From Streptomyces capillispiralis (lineage in GTDB: Bacteria > Actinomycetota > Actinomycetes > Streptomycetales > Streptomycetaceae), in assembly GCF_007829875.1 (NCBI RefSeq), contig NZ_VIWV01000001.1:6046501-6110500 (forward strand): a stretch of DNA of 64,000 bases, in the 5' to 3' direction. A program made the position numbers and the translations under genes. Within the stretch, counting starts at the first letter, position 1. Each line of letters begins with the position of its first letter. Shown here one piece after another: positions 16,723 to 26,918 of this stretch. The notes beneath the pieces are model-generated. The model was not told the DNA's origin, did not search any database, and was given only the letters and a program-made list of their open reading frames with translations.

Positions 16723-17955
16723 TCAGTCCACCTTGGGCGAGGCGCTGTACTCGGGCGCCCAGGCGCTGCTCTTGACCTTGTAGGCGGTCATCAGCGTGTT
16801 GGTGGTGTCACCGAACTCGTCGAAGGAGATGGTGCCGGTGACGCCGTCGAACTTGACCTTGCTCATCGCGTCGAGGACGGCCTTGCGGGCGTCGGACGGG
16901 ACCTTGCCGTCGTTGCCGTCGACGGCCAGCTTGATGGCCTCGATGATCGACCAGGTGGCGTCGTAGGTGAGGCCGCCGTACGCCTCGTACGGGTCCTCGA
17001 AGCCCTCGTTCTTGTAGTTCTCGATGAACTCCTTGGCGGAGGGCAGCTGCTCGACGGGCTTGCCCACGGAGGTGGCGAGGTCGCCCTCGGCCTTCTTGTT
17101 GAGCTTCGGGAACTCGCCGGAGTAGATGCCGTCGCCGCCCATCAGCGGGATGTTCTGGCCGCTGTCCTTGAGCTGCTGGCTCAGCGGGGCGGCGGCCGGG
17201 TACTCGCCGCCGTAGTAGAGGGCCTCGGCACCGGTCTTCTTGATCTTGGCGACGACGGCGTTGAAGTCGCGGTCGTCGGGGTTGATGTGGTCGGTGCCGA
17301 CGATCTTGCCGCCGAGCTTGGTGAAGTTGGTCTTGAAGGAGGCGGCGAGGCCGGCGCCGTAGGTCTTCTGGTCGTCGATCAGGTAGACCTTCTTCTTGCC
17401 GGCCTTGGTGTAGAGGTACTCGGCGGCGAAGGCACCCTGGATCTCGTCCGTGGTGGCGGTGCGGAAGAAGGTCTTGAACTGGCGGACCGAGTCGCCGGTC
17501 TTCCAGCCGTCGCCCTGGGTCAGCTCGGTGCCGGTGTTGGCCGGGGACACCTGGACCAGACCGGCGTCGTTGAACGGCTTCTGCATCTGCTGCGAGACGC
17601 TGGAGTTCAGCGGGCCGACGACGCCGAGGACGTCCTTGTCGCTGATGAACTTCTGGGCGTTCTGCTGGCCGACGGAGGGCTGGGCCTGGTCGTCGAGCGG
17701 TTCGAGCTTGAACTCGACGCCGTCGACGTAGCCCTCCTTGTTGGCGGTCTTCACCGCGAGCTCGGCGGAGTTGCGCATGCCGAGGCCGAGGGCCGAGAGG
17801 TCGCCGGTCAGCGGGGCGTCGATGCCGATCACAACAGTGGTCTTGTCGCCGCCGCCACTGCCGTTGCTGCTGTCGTCGCGCGACCCGCATGCGGTGAGCG
17901 TGAGCGATCCCGCCGCGAGTGCCGCGGTGAGGGCGATGAGCGAACGTTGACGCAC
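16723..17955 (-). CDS. livK: Branched-chain amino acid-binding lipoprotein LivK
   Basis: A 410-residue solute-binding lipoprotein of the type I periplasmic-binding fold. The signal peptide VRQRSLIALTAALAAGSLTLTAC ends in the lipobox LTAC, with the cysteine followed by a serine/glycine linker. The mature protein starts at KTTVVIGIDAPLTGD, and GVVGPLNSSVSQQMQKPFNDAGL is typical of Leu/Ile/Val-binding proteins. AAGGA lies 8 bases before the GTG at 17955. It is the first gene of the operon. Ligand preference within branched-chain amino acids is inferred. Confidence 0.93.
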   Translation of the reverse strand: MRQRSLIALTAALAAGSLTLTACGSRDDSSNGSGGGDKTTVVIGIDAPLTGDLSALGLGMRNSAELAVKTANKEGYVDGVEFKLEPLDDQAQPSVGQQNAQKFISDKDVLGVVGPLNSSVSQQMQKPFNDAGLVQVSPANTGTELTQGDGWKTGDSVRQFKTFFRTATTDEIQGAFAAEYLYTKAGKKKVYLIDDQKTYGAGLAASFKTNFTKLGGKIVGTDHINPDDRDFNAVVAKIKKTGAEALYYGGEYPAAAPLSQQLKDSGQNIPLMGGDGIYSGEFPKLNKKAEGDLATSVGKPVEQLPSAKEFIENYKNEGFEDPYEAYGGLTYDATWSIIEAIKLAVDGNDGKVPSDARKAVLDAMSKVKFDGVTGTISFDEFGDTTNTLMTAYKVKSSAWAPEYSASPKVD

Positions 17956-18976
17956 GATCCAGTCCTTTCCCCTGACAACCGCTTCCTGGTGAAAACGGCC
18001 GAGTCGAGCGCTGGGCCGACGTGACAATCGGGCGGCGCGGTGACTGGCCGTGACTCTAAGCGGGTGTGGGGAAGGTGGAGGAGGGTCTGGCCAAGGCTGT
18101 GACTCTCTTGTTATGACACGACGTATTGCAGAGCGGTACTGACTGGGGGGAACGGCGGAATTCTCGCCGTTTTGCCCTGTCCGGATGGTGAGAAACCGCA
18201 GGACCCGGCGGAGTGTGTTCAGGCGTATCGGGGGTTTTGCTCATGACTGGACGGGGGTGCAGAAACCTGCACACGGGGTCTGGTGGGGGCCTTGGCGCGG
18301 CCTGGGGCGGGAGGGGGCGGGCCGGGTTACTGTATTGCGCGCGCATTACGCAGCGTTACGCGGAGGAAAGGGAGTCCGGCGTTCCGGCGTTCTCCGGTGG
18401 TTTCTCTCATTTGGCCACGGGTGGGGCGCGGGAAAGGTCCGGAGCGGGTCGACGGCGGGGTGGCGTCGGGGACGGAATTCCGTGTAATAGGCACGGAAAT
18501 CTTGGATTCGTTGATCGGCCGGATAATGAATCAAGAGTTCCGGATTCTTGGATCAACGGCTCTGGCCTGCGATTTCCCTGCCTCACCGGAGAGTTGCCCG
18601 GGGGTGGCGCGGTGGACGCGCGGCCGGCCTGCCGGGAGGCCGCCGGGCGGGGTGGCGCTCGGGTGGCCGGGCTGCCGGGCCGGGCGGCGCCTTCCGGCCT
18701 CGGCGTCTCACGGCTCGTCAAGTCCCGGCTTGGGGTGCCCTTTTGACGGCCGGTCGAGTGGGTGCGCGCCGGCCGGACACCTCGCACCCGGTCACCGGGC
18801 CGGGGCGCCGGACGCGCGGGGGCGTGCTGCGGGGTGGGGGCGGGGTGGCGCGATGGCGGGGGTTCCGCGCGCTGGTGGGGGCGTGGGCTTCGTGCCGGGA
18901 GGGCGGGACGGTGTCCGGGCCGTCTCGGGCGCGAAGAGGAGCGGGGCGTAGGGGGCCCCGGCGCCCGAAGGGGCGC
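17956..18976. other. About 1 kb without a convincing gene
   Basis: The open frames here (for example 18213-18746 and 18283-18951 on plus, 18407-18787 on minus) are Gly/Arg/Pro-rich with no recognisable domain, good start site or supporting context. The first 200 bases presumably contain the livK promoter; 18105-18135 is unusually AT-rich. The rest is strongly G-rich on the plus strand and could be a decayed gene or a noncoding RNA region. Confidence 0.5.
18501..18558. repeat. Cluster of inverted repeats in an AT-richer pocket
   Basis: CGTTGATC (18509-18516) is inverted as GATCAACG (18551-18558). Between them CTTGGATTC (18501-18509) is nearly inverted as GAATCAAG (18528-18535), and GAATC is inverted again as GATTC (18543-18547). 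The pocket is clearly lower in GC than its surroundings. Confidence 0.45.
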
Positions 18977-19008
18977 GTGGTGCGGGGGCGGACGCGCTCC
19001 CGCACCAC
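18977..19008 (-). terminator. Terminator after the thioesterase gene
   Basis: GTGGTGCGGG pairs perfectly with CCCGCACCAC across a 12-base loop, 8 bases after the stop codon of the minus-strand thioesterase gene. Confidence 0.72.
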
Positions 19009-19016
19009 ACCGCCCG

Positions 19017-19499
19017 TCAGCCCGCGACCTGTTCCCCGTCCCCGGGCCGCACGTCCCGCAGCAGACAGGTCAGCCGCGCGGTGCACACCCGCTTGCCCGC
19101 CTCGTCGGTGATGACGATCTCGTACGTCGCCGTGGACCGCCCCCGGTGCACCGGCGTGGCGACCCCGGTCACCAGGCCGGAGCGGACACCGCGGTGATGG
19201 GTGCAGTTGAGGTCGACGCCGACCGCGATCTTCGAACTGCCGCCGTGCAGCATCGACCCCACCGACCCCAGCGTCTCCGCCAGCACGGCGGAGGCGCCGC
19301 CGTGCAGCAGGCCGTACGGCTGGGTGTTGCCCTCCACCGGCATCGTCCCGACGACCCGCTCCGCCGACGCCTCCCGTATCCGCACGCCCATCCGCGTCCC
19401 CAGGTGGCCCGCCGAGAACAGCGCCTGGAGGTCCACGCCGAGCGCGGCGTACTCGTCGATGACCTCCGGCGGGAACGTGACGTGCTGCTGCTCTCCCAT
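19017..19499 (-). CDS. PaaI-family hotdog thioesterase
   Basis: A 160-residue acyl-CoA thioesterase-like protein. The hotdog core shows GTMPVEGNTQPYGLLHGGASAVLAETLGS, where the HGG stretch and following acidic residue form the catalytic helix, and then VGVDLNCTHHRGVRSG. GGAG lies 8 bases before the ATG. The protein probably hydrolyses small or aromatic acyl-CoA esters; the exact substrate is unknown. A perfect palindrome at 19540-19555, some 40 bases upstream, looks like an operator for this gene. Confidence 0.87.
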   Translation of the reverse strand: MGEQQHVTFPPEVIDEYAALGVDLQALFSAGHLGTRMGVRIREASAERVVGTMPVEGNTQPYGLLHGGASAVLAETLGSVGSMLHGGSSKIAVGVDLNCTHHRGVRSGLVTGVATPVHRGRSTATYEIVITDEAGKRVCTARLTCLLRDVRPGDGEQVAG

Positions 19500-19539
19500 G
19501 GGCCCGGCTCCATTCGTCGTGCGTCGGTACGGCTCGCTG

Positions 19540-19551
19540 CTGAGCGAACGC

Positions 19552-19555
<4 letters not shown>
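19540..19555. promoter_or_regulatory. Palindromic operator candidate CTGAGCGAACGCTCAG
   Basis: The palindrome has 7-base perfect arms around AA. It covers the stop codon of the oxidoreductase gene and lies 41 bases before the thioesterase ATG. The shape, with GAGCGNNCGCTC at its core, is like many TetR-family operators. No TetR gene is in the window. Confidence 0.55.
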
Positions 19556-21831
<2,276 letters not shown>

Positions 21832-22047
21832 CGCGCGCTCCTGTTCGCGTACACGTGTGAGGTACGCCTCCGATCCTCGCACGCGCCGGTGACGGGAGTG
21901 TGGGCCGGAGGGACGGGGATCGCGCGCAAAGCGTGGGGTACGGGGGTGGGGGGCGAGGTGCGTGGACGGGCCGGGGGCGGCGGCGGGGCGTGGGTGGCGG
22001 CGGGGCGTGGGTGGCTGGAGGGGCCAGCGGCGTGCGGGCGGTGGGCC

Positions 22048-22152
22048 GGTGGTGCGGTGGCCTGGTGGTGCGGTGACTTGGTGGTGCGGTGCGCGGTGGT
22101 GCGGTGCGCGGCGGTGTAGTGGCCCGGTGGTGCGGTGCGCGGTGGTGCGGTG
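22048..22152. repeat. Tandem array of GGTGGTGCGGTG, period 15-16
   Basis: Six exact copies start at 22048, 22064, 22080, 22095, 22126 and 22141. A degenerate seventh (GGCGGTGTAGTG) sits near 22110, exactly where the period predicts. The plus strand is almost free of A. The array occupies the region between the oxidoreductase and polA, ending about 95 bases before polA. Confidence 0.9.
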
Positions 22153-22247
22153 TGTGGCGGGTGGGGCGTCGCACGGGGTGGGGATGTGGCGCGGGGCGTC
22201 GCTCGGGGTGGGGCCGGGTGTCAGTGGGGCGTGGCAGGATCGGGGGC

Positions 22248-24974
22248 GTGGCAGAGACAGCATCGAAGAAGACCGACCAGACCTCCGGCGGGACCCGTCC
22301 GCGACTGATGCTCATGGACGGGCACTCGCTGGCCTACCGCGCGTTCTTCGCGCTGCCCGCGGAGAACTTCACCACCGCGACGGGCCAGCCGACGAACGCG
22401 ATCTACGGCTTCGCGTCGATGCTGGCCAACACCCTGCGTGACGAGGCGCCCACGCACTTCGCGGTCGCCTTCGACGTCTCGCGCAAGACCTGGCGGTCGG
22501 AGGAGTTCACCGAGTACAAGGCGAACCGCTCCAAGACCCCCGACGAGTTCAAGGGCCAGGTCGAGCTGATCGGCGAGCTGCTCGACGCGATGCGCGCCGA
22601 GCGCTTCGCCGTCGAGGGCTTCGAGGCGGACGACGTCATCGCCACCCTCGCCACCCAGGCCGAGGCTGAGGGCTTCGAGGTGCTGATCGTCACCGGCGAC
22701 CGGGACTCCTTCCAGCTGGTCTCCGAGCACACCACCGTGCTGTACCCGACGAAGGGCGTCTCCGAGCTGACCCGCTTCACCCCGGAGAAGGTCTTCGAGA
22801 AGTACGGTCTGACGCCCGCCCAGTACCCCGACTTCGCGGCCCTGCGCGGCGACCCGTCCGACAACCTGCCCGGCATCCCGGGCGTCGGCGAGAAGACGGC
22901 CGCGAAGTGGATCAACCAGTTCGGCTCCTTCGCCGAGCTGGTCGAGCGCGTCGACGAGGTCAAGGGCAAGGCCGGGCAGAACCTGCGCGACCACCTGGAG
23001 TCCGTGAAGCTCAACCGCCGGCTCACCGAGCTGGAGCGGCGGGTCGAGCTGCCGAAGGGCGTCACCGACCTGGAGCGCACCGCCTACGACCGCAAGGCCG
23101 TGGCGATGATCCTGGACACCCTGGAGATCAGGAACCCGTCGCTGCGCGAGCGCCTGTTCGCCGTCGACCCGGGCGCCGAGGAGGCCGAGGCCACTCCCGT
23201 CGTCGCGGCGGGCGTGGAGCTGGACGGCACCGTGCTGGGCACCGGCGAGCTGGCCGGCTGGCTCGCCGAGCACGGCACTGGCCCCCTCGGTGTCGCCACC
23301 GTCGACACCTGGGCGCTCGGCACCGGCTCGGTCGCCGAGGTGGCGCTCGCCACGTCCGCCGGGCCGGCCGCCTGGTTCGACCCGGCCGAGCTCGACGAGG
23401 CCGACGAGCGGGCCTTCGCGGCCTGGCTCGGCGACGCCGGCCGGCCCAAGGTGTTCCACAACGCCAAGGGCGCCATGCGGGTCTTCGCCGAGCACGGCTG
23501 GAGCGTCGAGGGCGTCACCATGGACACCGCGCTCGCCGCGTATCTGGTGAAGCCGGGCCGCCGCTCCTTCGACCTGGACGCGCTGTCCCTGGAGTACCTG
23601 CACCGCGAGCTGGCGGCCGCCGCCGCGCCCGACGGGCAGCTGGCCTTCGGGGCGGACGACGGTGCGGAGGCCGAGGCGCTGATGGTGCAGGCCCGCGCCG
23701 TCCTCGACCTGGGGGAGACCTTCGAGGCCCGCCTGGCGGACGTGGGCGCGGCCGACCTGCTGCGCGACATGGAGCTGCCGACGTCGGCGCTGCTGGCCCG
23801 CATGGAGCGGCACGGCATCGCGGCCGACCGGGCGCACCTGGAGGCCATGGAGCAGATGTTCGCGGGCGCCGTGCAGCAGGCGGTGAAGGAGGCGCACGCG
23901 GCGGCGGGCCACGAGTTCAACCTGGGCTCGCCCAAGCAGCTCCAGGAAGTCCTCTTCGGCGAGCTGGCCCTGCCCAGGACGAAGAAGACGAAGACCGGCT
24001 ACACCACGGACGCCGACGCGCTGGCCTGGCTCGCCACGCAGACGGACAACGAACTGCCGGTCATCATGCTCCGCCACCGCGAGCAGGCGAAGCTCCGCGT
24101 CACCGTCGAGGGCCTGATCAAGACGATCGCCGCGGACGGCCGCATCCACACCACGTTCAACCAGACGGTCGCCGCCACCGGCCGCCTGTCGTCGACCGAC
24201 CCGAACCTGCAGAACATCCCCGTCCGCACCGACGAGGGCCGTGCGATCCGCCGCGGCTTCGTGGTCGGCGAGGGCTTCGAGTCGCTGATGACCGCCGACT
24301 ACAGCCAGATCGAACTGCGCGTGATGGCCCACCTGTCGGAGGACGCCGGACTGATCGAGGCGTTCACCTCGGGCGAGGACCTGCACACCACGGCGGCCGC
24401 GCAGGTGTTCTCGGTCGAGCAGTCCGCGGTCGACGCGGAGATGCGCCGCAAGATCAAGGCGATGTCCTACGGCCTGGCCTACGGGCTGTCGGCCTTCGGC
24501 CTCTCCCAGCAGCTGAACATCGAGGCGGCGGAGGCCCGCGCCCTGATGGACGCCTACTTCGAGCGGTTCGGCGGCGTACGGGACTATCTGCGCCGCGTGG
24601 TGGACGAGGCGAGGGCGACCGGCTACACGGCGACGCTCTTCGGCCGCCGCCGCTACCTGCCGGACCTCAACAGCGACAACCGCCAGCGCCGCGAGGCGGC
24701 CGAGCGCATGGCGCTCAACGCGCCGATCCAGGGCACGGCGGCGGACATCGTCAAGATCGCCATGCTGAACGTGGACCGCGCGCTGCGCGAGGCGGGCCTG
24801 AGCTCGCGGATGCTGCTCCAGGTCCACGACGAAATCGTCCTGGAGATCGCCCCCGGTGAGCGTCCGGCGGTGGAGGACCTGGTCCGCCGCGAGATGGCGA
24901 GCGCGGTGGAGCTGCGCGTGCCCCTGGGCGTCTCGGTGGGCGCCGGACCGGACTGGGAGTCGGCGGCCCACTAG
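22248..24974 (+). CDS. polA: DNA polymerase I
   Basis: A 908-residue enzyme for Okazaki fragment processing and repair. Residues 18-310 are the 5' nuclease domain (LMLMDGHSLAYRAFFA, VTGDRDSFQLV, and an H3TH region with GIPGVGEKTAAKW). The central domain (about 320-520) has the exonuclease fold. The polymerase has motif A DYSQIELRVMAHLS near residue 684, the O-helix with KAMSYGLAYGLS, and motif C VHDEIVLE near 857. The proofreading DxE pair is not present at the expected place (VATVDTWALG), so 3'-5' exonuclease activity is probably lost. The GTG at 22248 fits the expected N-terminus; its ribosome site is weak. Confidence 0.96.
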   Translation: MAETASKKTDQTSGGTRPRLMLMDGHSLAYRAFFALPAENFTTATGQPTNAIYGFASMLANTLRDEAPTHFAVAFDVSRKTWRSEEFTEYKANRSKTPDEFKGQVELIGELLDAMRAERFAVEGFEADDVIATLATQAEAEGFEVLIVTGDRDSFQLVSEHTTVLYPTKGVSELTRFTPEKVFEKYGLTPAQYPDFAALRGDPSDNLPGIPGVGEKTAAKWINQFGSFAELVERVDEVKGKAGQNLRDHLESVKLNRRLTELERRVELPKGVTDLERTAYDRKAVAMILDTLEIRNPSLRERLFAVDPGAEEAEATPVVAAGVELDGTVLGTGELAGWLAEHGTGPLGVATVDTWALGTGSVAEVALATSAGPAAWFDPAELDEADERAFAAWLGDAGRPKVFHNAKGAMRVFAEHGWSVEGVTMDTALAAYLVKPGRRSFDLDALSLEYLHRELAAAAAPDGQLAFGADDGAEAEALMVQARAVLDLGETFEARLADVGAADLLRDMELPTSALLARMERHGIAADRAHLEAMEQMFAGAVQQAVKEAHAAAGHEFNLGSPKQLQEVLFGELALPRTKKTKTGYTTDADALAWLATQTDNELPVIMLRHREQAKLRVTVEGLIKTIAADGRIHTTFNQTVAATGRLSSTDPNLQNIPVRTDEGRAIRRGFVVGEGFESLMTADYSQIELRVMAHLSEDAGLIEAFTSGEDLHTTAAAQVFSVEQSAVDAEMRRKIKAMSYGLAYGLSAFGLSQQLNIEAAEARALMDAYFERFGGVRDYLRRVVDEARATGYTATLFGRRRYLPDLNSDNRQRREAAERMALNAPIQGTAADIVKIAMLNVDRALREAGLSSRMLLQVHDEIVLEIAPGERPAVEDLVRREMASAVELRVPLGVSVGAGPDWESAAH

Positions 24975-25103
24975 CGGACGTCGTCGTCCGGGCCGGGCCG
25001 GCCCCTGCCGCGCGACGGCGAGCGGCGAGGCCGCCGCCCCGCGGCACTGGCGCGGTGGCGCCGCCGCGGCCTGGTGGACGGGCCGGCCCGGCCCCAGGCC
25101 GGG

Positions 25104-25129
25104 GGACGGCGGGGGTGAAACCGCCGTCC
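25104..25129 (+). terminator. Hairpin downstream of polA
   Basis: GGACGGCGG pairs with CCGCCGTCC across GGGTGAAA and is followed by TT, 130 bases after the polA stop. Several weaker GC-rich stems lie between. Confidence 0.5.
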
Positions 25130-25383
25130 TTCAACGCCCGCGCGGCGGCGGCGCGGCCCGGTGGGTCCGGCCCGGATCTCCCCCGTCCGCCGATCACCGC
25201 ACCAGCACCGCTACCGGGACGGCCTGTCGCCGCGCCCCACTGCCCCAGCCCCACCCCACCGCCACAGCCCCACGCCACACCCCCATCGCCACAGCCCCAC
25301 AGCCCCACCGCCCCGCAGGGTGCTTCACTCGCGTGGCCCCCGCGGACAAGCCGTCGCCGGGGCCGGCCGACAGGATGCGGGGC
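25130..25383. other. C-rich intergenic stretch with short repeats
   Basis: The part from 25228 to 25318 is nearly all C and A, with GCCACAGCCCCAC at 25261-25273 and again at 25288-25300. No gene is seen in it. It is the plus-strand mirror in composition of the G-rich array before polA. Confidence 0.5.
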
Positions 25384-25854
25384 ATGGGTATACGCATGCT
25401 GCACCGCAGAGCGGCACCCCCGCGGGCCGGCGCCGACGGACCCACCCCCGAGGCGTTTCCGCCGGTTCCTGTCTTCGCGGCCGCCGCAAGTACCGCCCGC
25501 GTCCCCGTCACCCCCGCGACCGCGCTGCGGCAGGCCACGGCGGACCTCGGCCGCCGCATCGCCGACGGCCGATGGCGCACCGGCCGCGCCTCCACCGCCG
25601 TACTCCCCGCCCTGCCCGGCCGTCCCGGTCTCCCCGGAGAGCCGCCGTGGCGGCTGTGGGCCGAGCTGGCCCGCGCCTACCTCACCCTGGTCCTCACCCT
25701 GCTGCCCCGCCCCCGCCCGGTGCGCACCGTCACCGTGTTCGTCGCGGCGAGCGACACCCTCACCGTGCGGTCGTACGGCTCGGCCGCCGCCCACCGGCCC
25801 CTTCAGGGCCCTCCGTGGCCGGACTGGCCGGACTGGCCGGACGCCACGCCCTGA
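25384..25854 (+). CDS. Hypothetical protein (Rv3235-like size and composition)
   Basis: A 156-residue arginine- and alanine-rich protein of no certain family. The middle shows TALRQATADLGRRIADGRW and the C-terminal half LWAELARAYLTLVLTLLPRPRPVRTVTVFVAASDTLTVRSYG, which could be a beta-alpha domain. GC3 bias fits a real gene. The start is uncertain (ATG 25384 or ATG 25375). Its last 95 bases overlap the convergent DUF4184 gene and contain a nine-base triplicate repeat encoding PDWPDWPD. Function is unknown. Confidence 0.55.
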   Translation: MGIRMLHRRAAPPRAGADGPTPEAFPPVPVFAAAASTARVPVTPATALRQATADLGRRIADGRWRTGRASTAVLPALPGRPGLPGEPPWRLWAELARAYLTLVLTLLPRPRPVRTVTVFVAASDTLTVRSYGSAAAHRPLQGPPWPDWPDWPDATP

Positions 25855-26632
25855 CGGCCACCGCGTACAGCGGCAGCGCGAGGACGAGCCCCGCGCCCGC
25901 CCCGAAGCACACCGTCGGGATCAGTTCCCACGGCTTCGCGGTCGACCCCCAGTACGCCCACCACCGCGAGGCCCGCTGCACCGCCCCCACCAGCGCACAC
26001 CCGGCGAGCAGCGCGAGGGCCCACCCCCGGTCCCCGGCGGAGAGCAGGGGGACCCCGGCCGGTTCCGCCCGGGGCGCCGTCCGGCGCAGCGCCCGCGCCA
26101 CGAACAGGGCGATCACGACCGCGGCCACCGCCGAGCCGCCGTACTGCATGTACCAGTACAGGGGCGAGCCGGCGATCTCCCGGCCCAGCACGGGAAAGAC
26201 CCGCATGCCCCACTGGTCGAGATGCGTGAACGCGTCCCAGACCACGTGCGTCAGCGACCCGAGCACGGCCGAGACGTACCAGCGCGCCAGCAGCGACGGC
26301 CGCACGCGCGCGCGGGGCGCACCGCAGCGCAGCAGCGCCGCCGCCCGTCCCTGGCGGGCCCGCGGCAACAGCGCCACCAGCGGTTCGCGCACCAGCAGCC
26401 AGAGCCCGACCAGCGCCCAGGCGATGGCCACGTCGACCGTGAAGACGCCCCAGAAGGCATGGGTGACGTCCCCGAACTGCATCGCACCCGACAGGACACT
26501 CGCCGCGTAATAGGTCATGTCGGGAGCAAAGCTGCCCGCGATCAGCACGGCGGGGACGAAGGGGCCGCGGCCGCTCCCGTCGGCCCGTACGGCGGGCAGT
26601 ACCGCCGCCGCATGACTCAGGGTGAACGGCAA
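25760..26632 (-). CDS. DUF4184 family membrane protein
   Basis: A 290-residue integral membrane protein opening MPFTLSHAAAVLP, with SFAPDMTYYA and THVVWDAFTHLDQWG in the pattern of DUF4184. About six to seven hydrophobic segments are visible. Histidines and aspartates within the membrane resemble metal-dependent hydrolase-like membrane families, but no activity is established. The start is TTG 26632, supported by AGGAG 6 bases upstream. The 3' end overlaps the convergent hypothetical gene. Confidence 0.83.
   Translation of the reverse strand: MPFTLSHAAAVLPAVRADGSGRGPFVPAVLIAGSFAPDMTYYAASVLSGAMQFGDVTHAFWGVFTVDVAIAWALVGLWLLVREPLVALLPRARQGRAAALLRCGAPRARVRPSLLARWYVSAVLGSLTHVVWDAFTHLDQWGMRVFPVLGREIAGSPLYWYMQYGGSAVAAVVIALFVARALRRTAPRAEPAGVPLLSAGDRGWALALLAGCALVGAVQRASRWWAYWGSTAKPWELIPTVCFGAGAGLVLALPLYAVAVRAWRPASPASPATEGPEGAGGRRPSRTTAR
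25816..25842. repeat. TGGCCGGAC repeated three times
   Basis: Three perfect head-to-tail copies of a nine-base unit lie in the overlap of two convergent genes. They add PDW repeats to one protein and PAS repeats to the other, and copy number could vary without shifting either frame. Confidence 0.85.
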
Positions 26633-26918
26633 CTCGGCTCCTCGCGACAGTCGTTGACCGGACCGCCGGGGCCCGTCGATCGGCAGGGCCCAGTATGCGG
26701 GACACCCCGCTCCGGGCCCGGCCGTGCACGATCATGGCCAACCGGTGAATATCGGGCATGAACGGGTGTCCGAGCAAAGGAAGTTGTCGTAGGGTCGCGA
26801 GGGTCGTCGTGCCGGGTGCCCGCCGAGGGCAACCAGTGGGGCGGGCAGATCGTCACAACAGGGCGAACACAACACACGCTGACGGACGCTCCGACGTCCA
26901 CGGGGAGGGGTTCACTCT
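26633..26918. other. Intergenic region with a leader hairpin before the transglycosylase gene
   Basis: This 286-base region between divergent genes holds GCCCGCC (26818-26824) paired with GGCGGGC (26840-26846). Cell-wall hydrolase genes in Streptomyces often have a cyclic-di-AMP riboswitch here. I looked for its conserved core and did not find a convincing match. Confidence 0.4.

Noticed and set aside
18213..18951. Open frames in the 1-kb gap between livK and the thioesterase gene
   Set aside because: They are Gly/Arg/Pro-rich, overlap one another in different frames, and have no recognisable sequence or ribosome site.
22030..22170. CRISPR array at the regular repeats before polA
   Set aside because: The unit is 12 bases with 3-4 base gaps. 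There are no spacers, the sequence is G/T-biased, and no cas genes are present.
26633..26918. Cyclic-di-AMP (ydaO-type) riboswitch before the transglycosylase gene
   Set aside because: The region has a G-rich hairpin but not the conserved cores I know for this riboswitch. A covariance model search would settle it.
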